Of a DNA stretch of 60,355 nucleotides, positions 54,148 through 60,355 are shown one piece after another (the first letter of the stretch is position 1; each line of letters starts with the position of its first letter). Under the pieces are notes generated by a model. The model had not been told where the DNA came from. It saw only the letters and a program-made list of their open reading frames with translations, and searched no databases. This stretch comes from Archaeoglobaceae archaeon (lineage in GTDB: Archaea > Halobacteriota > Archaeoglobi > Archaeoglobales > Archaeoglobaceae): assembly GCA_025058735.1 (NCBI GenBank), contig JANXDX010000027.1:1-60355 (forward strand), read 5' to 3'. The position numbers and the translations under genes are program-made.

Positions 54148-55023
54148 CTCTCCAGCTTTACTTCTAATTTTTACTCTCATCTTCTTAGACTTTCTAAGAA
54201 CTTTCTCAAAGTCACATTTCTCTAGAAAGTAGATTTCACCTGGTATCTTTATATCTGCCAAAGATTCAACTTTTTTCGTTTCAATCAATTTTTTTATGAC
54301 TAGAGCTTCACTCAAAGCAGATTCGCTTATTATTGCTATATCTGCATGTTTTAAAGCGTATTCGTTTCCATTAAATGCTATAGCAACTCCACCAAGTTCT
54401 TTTGCAGCATCAAACATCTTGTAATCAGATATGCTATCTCCAACTGCAATTGGAAAATCTACATTAAATTCTTCACAGTAATTTCTCAATATTTTTGCTT
54501 TCTCTCCAGCTCCAACAACTTTTATTTTTTCAAGAACATCTAAAACTTCTTTCCTTGAAAAAATTTCTTCGATCTCTTCAAACCTTGAGCTAGCAATTCT
54601 GTCAACTTCTTTTAAGATCTCACTGTCAACTTCTAGATCGAAATCGACTTCTGTTCCATGTATTCTCTTAATTCCCAACATCTCTGCAGAAACTTTTAGG
54701 AAATGAACATAACTGGTTGACAGCACAACTGGCTCAAATTTTTTCAAAATTTCTATAGAATCTTTTGCATCTCTAACAAATTTGACAACTTTCTTAGCAA
54801 ATTCTAAGACAAAACTGTTCCTAACTTTTGCTGCGATTAGAAATGGAACTACTAGTTTTACAGTGTAACCAGCTTCGTATCCGGGTTTTTTGATCGTGTA
54901 AGCTAAGTGATCGTCGTACTCGCTTAGAACTCTGTAGAACCTATCGTTGTTGAAAACTGCCATGGTGAGTTCGTAGGCAAAATCGTTCAAAACCCAGCAA
55001 CCTTCCCAATCTGTGAAAAACAT
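54139..55023 (-). CDS. HAD-superfamily protein of archaeal type
   Basis: A 294-residue phosphatase-like protein. Motif I is FFTDWEGCW (nucleophile Asp5, with E-G instead of the usual D-x-x), motif II LSTSY, and motif IV VGDSISDYKMFDAAK. The region between motifs I and II is a large helical cap. It resembles an uncharacterised archaeal HAD family sometimes labelled as a hydrogenase-associated (EhaR-like) protein in methanogens, a label I would not rely on. The ATG at 55023 overlaps the asparagine synthetase-like gene by 37 bp. Confidence 0.75.
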   Translation of the reverse strand: MFFTDWEGCWVLNDFAYELTMAVFNNDRFYRVLSEYDDHLAYTIKKPGYEAGYTVKLVVPFLIAAKVRNSFVLEFAKKVVKFVRDAKDSIEILKKFEPVVLSTSYVHFLKVSAEMLGIKRIHGTEVDFDLEVDSEILKEVDRIASSRFEEIEEIFSRKEVLDVLEKIKVVGAGEKAKILRNYCEEFNVDFPIAVGDSISDYKMFDAAKELGGVAIAFNGNEYALKHADIAIISESALSEALVIKKLIETKKVESLADIKIPGEIYFLEKCDFEKVLRKSKKMRVKIRSKAGELS

Positions 55024-56111
55024 TCTCTCACCAACTTAGCTATTCCTGTAGAATATTGTATGGCTTTTTTCTCTCTCCAAACTAACTCTTTTGGAAGGTA
55101 ATTCTCTGCAAGTTTTCTCAAAGCAAACTTTCTAACAACTTTTCCGTCAACTTTTCTGACTTTAACGTTTGCGGGCATATTAACTGCAACTTCTATCACA
55201 TCCCAGTCGAGGTACGGAGTTATCAGCTTTATCTCATTTTCGTAGGAGATCTTTGAATCTCTCACTAAATTTTTCTCTCCAATTCTTTTTACATCGTTTA
55301 TTAAAGCTTTTTCTAACTCATCATCTTTCAAACTTTCATACTTTTTGTAACCTCCGAAGAGCTCATCGGCTCCTGAACCGAACAAGATTGAACTGTAGCC
55401 CAATAGTTTTGCTTTATACATAGTCAAGAATACTGGTACTGCTATAGATATCTGAAGGAAATCGCTCATCTCAACAACTCTCAATGCTTTCTCAGTTGCC
55501 CAGAATACATCATCTTTTGAAACTCTCCAAATTTCTAGATCTTTTCCAAGCATTCTTGCAGCTTCCTTAATTTTTTCTTCATCATCTTTTTTAGCAGTTA
55601 CGGCAATCAAAGGTAGATCGTAGAGAGCTGCGAGAAGAGATGAATCTAGTCCGCCAGAAAAGGCTATGCAAGAACTTCTTATTTTTATTTTAAGTAAAGA
55701 TCTTTCTATTTTTTCCAAAGCATCGTCGAACTGGATGTTTTCAACCTTGAACACGTCTTCAAATTCAAACTTCTTTCTTTCTATTAAATTTCCTTCATAA
55801 TCAAACTTCAAAACTTCTCCCGGTAAAACTTCGATCGCATCACCTACGTAACTTTTGAAAGATGAGAAGCACAAGTTTCTATAGTAGAGAGGCTTCCCTC
55901 CTAAAACATCTCTAGCTGCAAATACATGTGAAGCTTTAAAGGCTAAACAAGCAAAAAATCCTTTTGTTTCTTTTGGCACATCATCGTATATCCTAATTTT
56001 TAAATCTGAATCGAAAAAAACGTTTCCAGATTGTTTGGAAGGATACCTTGCACTAGCATAAATTCTTTTAACTTTTCCGCTTTCGAAATCTGGAAAAGCG
56101 TATATTGCCAT
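54987..56111 (-). CDS. asparagine synthetase-like protein lacking the glutaminase cysteine
   Basis: A 374-residue member of the AsnB family. The ATP-PPi synthetase domain is intact: AFSGGLDSSLLAAL at about 151, FGSGADELFGGYKKY and the following R/K motifs. The N-terminal domain is cut to about 115 residues and starts M-A-I-Y, so the Cys2 nucleophile that releases ammonia from glutamine is missing. It would use free ammonia or another amine, and may act on a different carboxylate. It shares an overlap with the HAD gene, suggesting a joint pathway. Confidence 0.83.
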   Translation of the reverse strand: MAIYAFPDFESGKVKRIYASARYPSKQSGNVFFDSDLKIRIYDDVPKETKGFFACLAFKASHVFAARDVLGGKPLYYRNLCFSSFKSYVGDAIEVLPGEVLKFDYEGNLIERKKFEFEDVFKVENIQFDDALEKIERSLLKIKIRSSCIAFSGGLDSSLLAALYDLPLIAVTAKKDDEEKIKEAARMLGKDLEIWRVSKDDVFWATEKALRVVEMSDFLQISIAVPVFLTMYKAKLLGYSSILFGSGADELFGGYKKYESLKDDELEKALINDVKRIGEKNLVRDSKISYENEIKLITPYLDWDVIEVAVNMPANVKVRKVDGKVVRKFALRKLAENYLPKELVWREKKAIQYSTGIAKLVRECFSQIGKVAGF

Positions 56112-56157
56112 AAACGTCGTAGCATCATTTATATATTTCTTTTACCCTTCTATCAAC

Positions 56158-57357
56158 ATGCCAAACATAAGCGTTGAAAAATTGATCCAAGTACCGATCG
56201 AAAAACAGAAAATAGAAATGGTCGAAAGGAAAGGTTTAGGTCATCCTGACAGCTTAGCAGATGGAATTGCTGAAGCTATGAGCAGAGCTTTGAGCAAAGA
56301 ATACATTAGAAGATTTGGTACAATACTGCACCACAATACAGATAAAACCCAAATTGCTGCAGGCAAATCGAATCCTAGGTTTGGTGGAGGAGAACTTGTT
56401 CAGCCGATATTTGTTTTATTAGTTGGAAGAGCTACTAAGAGTTTCGAAGGCGAAACTATACCGACAGATAGAATAGCTTTGAAGGCTGCAAAAGATTACG
56501 TCAGAAATGTAATGTCAAATCTCAATCCAGATGTTGATATGATATTCGATGTAAGGATCGGAGAAGGTAGTACAGATTTAAAAGATGTTTTCAGAAGAAA
56601 GAAAGGAGAAGTCCCGCTTGCAAACGATACATCAATTGGTATAGGCTACGCTCCCCTTTCTGAAACTGAAAAAGTAGTTTTGAATGTAGAAAAAAGGATC
56701 TACAATGAATTTAGAAAAAATGAGAAAGCTGTAGGAGAAGATGTTAAGGTTATGGGTTTAAGGGAAGGGAACAAGATAACTTTAACGATCGCAGCTGCTT
56801 TAGTTGATAGATACGTGAATAACTTGAAAGAGTACGATTCTATAAAAATAGATCTGGCAAGCTTTGCAAAAGAAGTTGCAAGGGAATACACTGGTAGAGA
56901 GGTTGAAGTTTTCGTAAACACTGCGGACAACTATGAAACTGGCTGCATATATTTAACTGTAACAGGTACTTCAGCTGAGCATGGAGACGATGGGAGCGTT
57001 GGAAGGGGAAATAGAGCTAACGGTCTCATAACTCCATGCAGGCCTATGAGCTTAGAAGCAAGCAGTGGAAAGAATCCTGTAAATCATGTTGGAAAAATAT
57101 ACAATGTTTTGGCCGAGATGATAGCTGGAAGGTGTTACGAGGAAGTAAGTGGAATTGAGGAAATCTACGTAAAAGTGTTGAGTCAAATAGGAAGGCCTAT
57201 AAACGATCCAAAAGTATTGAGTCTGAAGATACTACCAAAGAGCGGGGTTGATTTCGACTTAATATCTTTGAAAGCTAGAAAAATTGCTGAGGAAATGGTA
57301 GGAGAGATAACGAAGATTACAGATTTGATAATAGAAGGAAAAATCAGTACATTTTAA
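56158..57357 (+). CDS. mat: S-adenosylmethionine synthetase (archaeal type)
   Basis: Makes SAM from methionine and ATP. The 399-residue protein is the archaeal form, distinct from bacterial Met[21 protein letters not shown] near the start, [14 protein letters not shown], and [23 protein letters not shown]. It overlaps the convergent peptidase gene by 14 bp. Many SAM-dependent enzymes lie in this window. Confidence 0.97.
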   Translation: MPNISVEKLIQVPIEKQKIEMVERKGLGHPDSLADGIAEAMSRALSKEYIRRFGTILHHNTDKTQIAAGKSNPRFGGGELVQPIFVLLVGRATKSFEGETIPTDRIALKAAKDYVRNVMSNLNPDVDMIFDVRIGEGSTDLKDVFRRKKGEVPLANDTSIGIGYAPLSETEKVVLNVEKRIYNEFRKNEKAVGEDVKVMGLREGNKITLTIAAALVDRYVNNLKEYDSIKIDLASFAKEVAREYTGREVEVFVNTADNYETGCIYLTVTGTSAEHGDDGSVGRGNRANGLITPCRPMSLEASSGKNPVNHVGKIYNVLAEMIAGRCYEEVSGIEEIYVKVLSQIGRPINDPKVLSLKILPKSGVDFDLISLKARKIAEEMVGEITKITDLIIEGKISTF

Positions 57358-58459
57358 AAAATTCAATTGTTCTTTTGTAAGCTTCAACAAAATTCAGAAG
57401 TTCGTTTAGATATACGAACTCATCATCTCCATGTATGTTTCCACCAGATGGGCCGTAGTAAAACGCAGGAACACCTTTTTTTCTTACATGCCTTGTGTCT
57501 CCAACACCTAAAGAAAAGAATGCTTTTGGTTTTAATCCAAACGATTCTATGACTTTTTTAATAAGATTTAGGAGTAAAACATCTCTTTTAAAATCAACAC
57601 CGTCGTAAAGAAAACCGTATGCTGGTAAAAATCCTTCTATTATATAATTATCACATTTTAATATTTTCAAAACCTCCTCCATAGAAACCCAAGGAGAAAA
57701 GCGAACATCAGCTTTTATTGAACAATTTGAAGCTACAACATTTCTCTTAACTCCTCCACTAATTATTGCTGGATTAAAAGCAGTTTGCCAACTCTTTAAA
57801 TAAAAATCAAACCCTATCTCTGAAAGCTTTTTTGAATACTCTTCAAAATCCCCCTTCAACTCTTTGAACTTTTCTACAGAATCTATCAAAAACTTCGAAG
57901 CTTTGTATATGGCCCCTTCTCTAGGATCTTTTAAAGCAGTATGACCGCTTTCTCCATAAAATTGGAGTTCTAAAGCTAGAACGTTTGCTTGTAAAACACC
58001 AACACTATCTAATCCAGTAGGTTCACCTATTATTACAGCATCAGCTTTTTCTTTTTCAAAAACAAAACCCAAACCATTTTTCCCTCCGATCTCTTCATCG
58101 CAAGTGAAAGCAAGTTTTAATCCGCAGTTTGTCTTAGCTTTAAGAGAAGCACACATCATAGCTGCAACACTGGCTTTAGCGTCGCAAGCACCCCTACCGT
58201 AAATTTTGCCGTTTACAATGACGGGATTCAAGTATATATCTTCAGACGGGACAGTGTCAAGGTGAGACGTTAGCATAAGCGTCGGCTCACCTTTTTCTAT
58301 TTCGACAACGATGCTCACCTTTTTATCTTCTTTTTCATAGAACCTAACTTTATACGATGAGAATACTTCAGCTATCTTTTCAGCTGCAACACAAGTAGAT
58401 CCGGGAGGGTTCCTGGTATCGATCTTGATCAACTGAGTCAGCAGATCTACTGCGTTCAT
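57344..58459 (-). CDS. M20-family peptidase/deacylase (ArgE/DapE-like)
   Basis: A 371-residue two-zinc amidohydrolase. Metal ligands and catalytic acids are seen in LTSHLDTVPS, GRGACDAKAS, CDEEIGGKNG, GEPTG and the C-terminal GNIHGDDEF. The dimerisation lid lies between. The start is ATG 58459 (MNAVDLLTQL), as the longer frame would overlap the divergent KaiC-like gene. Substrate could be acetylornithine, succinyl-diaminopimelate or a lysine-pathway compound; no amino acid biosynthesis gene is adjacent to decide. Confidence 0.88.
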   Translation of the reverse strand: MNAVDLLTQLIKIDTRNPPGSTCVAAEKIAEVFSSYKVRFYEKEDKKVSIVVEIEKGEPTLMLTSHLDTVPSEDIYLNPVIVNGKIYGRGACDAKASVAAMMCASLKAKTNCGLKLAFTCDEEIGGKNGLGFVFEKEKADAVIIGEPTGLDSVGVLQANVLALELQFYGESGHTALKDPREGAIYKASKFLIDSVEKFKELKGDFEEYSKKLSEIGFDFYLKSWQTAFNPAIISGGVKRNVVASNCSIKADVRFSPWVSMEEVLKILKCDNYIIEGFLPAYGFLYDGVDFKRDVLLLNLIKKVIESFGLKPKAFFSLGVGDTRHVRKKGVPAFYYGPSGGNIHGDDEFVYLNELLNFVEAYKRTIEFFKMY

Positions 58460-58499
58460 AGAAAAACTAGTTGCTTTTTTAAAATTTTTGTAACAAAGA

Positions 58500-58509
58500 T
58501 TTATATATA
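58500..58509 (+). promoter_or_regulatory. TATA box of the KaiC-like operon
   Basis: TTTATATATA is centred about 23-26 bp before GTG 58527, implying a leaderless mRNA. The divergent M20 gene begins 41 bp to the left. Confidence 0.55.
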
Positions 58510-58526
58510 TGGGAGATCCTTGATTT

Positions 58527-59315
58527 GTGGAAAGAGTTTCAACTGGTGTGTTCGGTCTGGATGAATTGATGTTCGGAGGTTTCATTAAAAATACGGTAAA
58601 CACTGTTCTTGGAACATCTGGATGTGGGAAAACTATTTTTTCCATACAGTTCTTAATGAAAGGTTTAGAGGTCGGAAGGAGATGCGTTTACATTTCCTTT
58701 GACCTAGAAGAGGAAGATTTCATTAAAAGTGCAAGATCCCTTGGTTGGAACTTGAAGAGTTTCATAGAAGAAGGATCGCTCTCAGTAAAGAGGTTAGATC
58801 CTCAGAGCACTTTGATGGGGGGAGAATTTGTAAGATTTATCAAAGGAGAAGATCTGCAGGTAGTTTTAGATTCTTTTTCTCCATTGATAGCAGAAATGGA
58901 TAGAGTTAGGAATGAAGTTGGCTGGTTTTTTAGGATGTTAAAGAATTCTGGAACTATTTTGATCACTTTAGAAGAACCTTTTTTGGGTTCAGCAGATGTA
59001 AATTTAAACATACCTATATTTTTATCTGACAGTGTTGTGTATTTGAAGTCAATAGGTTACAAAGAACCTTACAGCAGAACTCTGCGAATACTGAAGCATC
59101 GCATGTCTCCACATGCTGAAAGTGTTTTTCCATACTTGATCGTTGAAGGTGCGGGCTTAGTAGTTTATGAAAAACGCGGAGAAGGATTTGATGCAGATCT
59201 TTCAAACTTTCCGATCTCAGAAAATGGAAAAAATGCACTTAAGAATCTCTTTAAGGAAGGAGTGTTGACTAGAGAAGATTATGAAACGATAAGGAGAAGG
59301 CTATGGAAACGTTAA
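58527..59315 (+). CDS. KaiC-like RecA-fold ATPase, single domain
   Basis: A 262-residue protein of the archaeal KaiC/GvpD-like group. It begins VSTGVFGLDELMFGGF, has Walker A GTSGCGKT (29-36), the D-L-E-E-E segment after YISF and Walker B VVLDSFSPL. A C-terminal extension of about 40 residues ends in a predicted SHOCT-like pattern (LFKEGVLTREDYE). Such proteins often work in signalling. It heads an operon with two unrecognised genes, overlapping the next by 13 bp. Confidence 0.85.
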   Translation: MERVSTGVFGLDELMFGGFIKNTVNTVLGTSGCGKTIFSIQFLMKGLEVGRRCVYISFDLEEEDFIKSARSLGWNLKSFIEEGSLSVKRLDPQSTLMGGEFVRFIKGEDLQVVLDSFSPLIAEMDRVRNEVGWFFRMLKNSGTILITLEEPFLGSADVNLNIPIFLSDSVVYLKSIGYKEPYSRTLRILKHRMSPHAESVFPYLIVEGAGLVVYEKRGEGFDADLSNFPISENGKNALKNLFKEGVLTREDYETIRRRLWKR

Positions 59316-59659
59316 AAGAGATCCTTTCTCCTCTAATACTTGATGAATCGATCCCTCTGATAACTATTCACAGGATGGATGGAGTAGTAGTGTTTTCTGA
59401 AATAAAAAACAGAAAAATTCTGAATTTGTTAGATTTCTTGCAAAAACAAGTAGAAGTTATTCTAAACAGCTTAGAAGAATTTGAAGAATTAGAAATAAAA
59501 ATAAACAAAAATTATAGGTTGTTCGTTGCACCACTAACTAGAACTCTAGTTCTAAGCCTTTTAGTGCACGAAGAAAAATCTTCAATGTACAAAATCAGGA
59601 TAGATGTTCTAAACGTGAAGAAAAAATTCGAAGAACATGTCAGAGTTTATTTATACTAG
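59303..59659 (+). CDS. small protein of KaiC-like operon
   Basis: A 118-residue protein I cannot assign. Alternating beta strands and helices (SIPLITIHRMDGVVVFSE at about 16-33, LFVAPLTRTLVLSLLV near 73-88) are compatible with a roadblock/LC7-like fold, which regulates small NTPases, but this is a weak reading. It overlaps both neighbours (13 and 23 bp), so the three genes are translationally coupled. Confidence 0.6.
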   Translation: METLKEILSPLILDESIPLITIHRMDGVVVFSEIKNRKILNLLDFLQKQVEVILNSLEEFEELEIKINKNYRLFVAPLTRTLVLSLLVHEEKSSMYKIRIDVLNVKKKFEEHVRVYLY

Positions 59660-60355
59660 TCTTCCAGATAGATCTGCTGTAGAAGACTTGAAAAAGAAAG
59701 TCAAAAGAAAAGATTATGGATTAGCCATATTGTTTTTAACGAAAAGTCTTTTAAGATACGTTAAGGAACTTTCAAAACTCTTTGAAAAAACCGTTTGCGT
59801 TCAAGTAGAAGGATTTGCAGTGAAAGATGAAGTTTGGACTAGGGGAGGAATTCTATGGCTTATAGATGAGGAAGTTGAAGTTGAAAGATATTTTGGCGAT
59901 GCTGATAGTTTGATAGATAGGCTTAAAAGATCTAAAAGCTCCAGTTCTAGTTTACTCTTTGTTCCAGTAATTTACCTGAAAGGGAAGTTGTCTATTTTAA
60001 CCTCTTTGATTAAAGAAAGAAAAATTTATGAAAAATATAAAAAAGGAGATAGTTATGCTTTGATCGAAGCATCTAAACTTTTAAGAGAGAGGTTCGTCTA
60101 TCCGATAAACGATGTACTTAGAGTTTTCAGAGATAGAAATGAAAAAGTCCTCTCGATCAATCTTATGCCTTTAGAGATTGGATTCAACGAACCAAAAATT
60201 TTCATCGATGGAAGAGAAGTTGGAAGAAGTTTGGTTAGAGTAAAGATTAAAGCAGATCTGGAGTATTACGATACTTTTCCAGAGAGAGGAAAAAGTTTGG
60301 AGGAGAACGTTGAAATTTTAAGGAACGAGATAAATATTTCAGGAGCAGCTGAAGC
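59637..60355 (+). CDS. unrecognised protein, partial (3' end outside the window)
   Basis: The frame is open from ATG 59637 for 239 codons to the window edge. The N-terminal half (YGLAILFLTKSLLRYVKELSK, then VQVEGFAVKD and GGILWLID) has the strand-helix rhythm of FIST sensory domains, but this match is by eye only. A serine-rich patch (SKSSSSS) sits near residue 100. Its 23-bp overlap with the preceding gene places it in the KaiC-like operon. Confidence 0.65.
   Translation, partial: MSEFIYTSLPDRSAVEDLKKKVKRKDYGLAILFLTKSLLRYVKELSKLFEKTVCVQVEGFAVKDEVWTRGGILWLIDEEVEVERYFGDADSLIDRLKRSKSSSSSLLFVPVIYLKGKLSILTSLIKERKIYEKYKKGDSYALIEASKLLRERFVYPINDVLRVFRDRNEKVLSINLMPLEIGFNEPKIFIDGREVGRSLVRVKIKADLEYYDTFPERGKSLEENVEILRNEINISGAAE

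Noticed and set aside
1-60355. CRISPR arrays, insertion sequences, integrase genes, inteins
   Set aside because: No direct-repeat array, transposase or integrase motif, terminal inverted repeat or intein block was seen when reading both strands.

Overview
This window is AT-rich archaeal chromosome. Archaeal markers include aIF5B, an NMD3-like protein, a Taw2-type wyosine enzyme, archaeal AdoMet synthetase, 4-phosphopantoate--beta-alanine ligase, MptD, CofE (coenzyme F420), archaetidylserine enzymes and TATA-box promoters placed about 26 bp before start codons. A perfect CTAAC-N5-GTTAG palindrome in front of hsp20 is the operator described for the Archaeoglobus fulgidus heat-shock regulator HSR1. 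This points to an Archaeoglobi-like, probably thermophilic euryarchaeon. The species cannot be named from the sequence. Most genes are packed in short operons with 4-bp ATGA overlaps, and GTG and TTG starts are common. No CRISPR array, transposase or integrase was seen.

Region 1 (1-6121, minus strand) is a methylmalonyl-CoA operon: mutase large and B12-binding subunits, MeaB GTPase, cobalamin adenosyltransferase, thiolase, DUF35 protein and acyl-CoA dehydrogenase (cut by the left edge). It is followed by a 1.27-kb gene-free stretch with one candidate structured RNA and a tRNA-Leu.

Region 2 (8184-13809, minus) is a six-gene surface cassette. Five small proteins have pilin-like N-terminal hydrophobic segments and the sixth is a large von Willebrand A protein.

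Region 3 (13883-18204) holds thioredoxin, an AMA-like AAA ATPase, a zinc protein, a nucleotidyltransferase, a ROK kinase and AMMECR1.

Region 4 (18387-23552) is a polyhydroxyalkanoate (PHA) locus. It has two class III-like synthases, each with a PhaE-like partner, a MaoC-type (R)-enoyl-CoA hydratase, a phasin-like protein and an AbrB-type PhaR-like regulator with a candidate operator. With Region 1 this suggests acyl-CoA / C3-C5 metabolism linked to carbon storage.

Region 5 (23594-35505) is housekeeping: tRNA modification and ribosome maturation, hsp20, pyrF, serA, an amidase, ndk, infB, an NfeD-type protease, ksgA, a HemK2-type methyltransferase and a DtxR regulator.

Region 6 (35577-45473) has an Na+/solute symporter with an unreported 49-residue membrane partner under an 18-bp palindrome, aroE, the archaeosortase A - archaetidylserine decarboxylase - archaetidylserine synthase operon, mptD, pyrH, a GPN-type GTPase with a changed GPN loop, and tRNA-Gln, -Thr and -Ser.

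Region 7 (45548-60355) has alaS, cofE, an ATP-grasp enzyme, tRNA-Cys, pantothenate/CoA synthesis, a secreted metzincin, rtcA, an asparagine synthetase-like protein without the glutaminase cysteine, a HAD protein, AdoMet synthetase, an M20 peptidase and, at the right edge, a KaiC-like ATPase operon.
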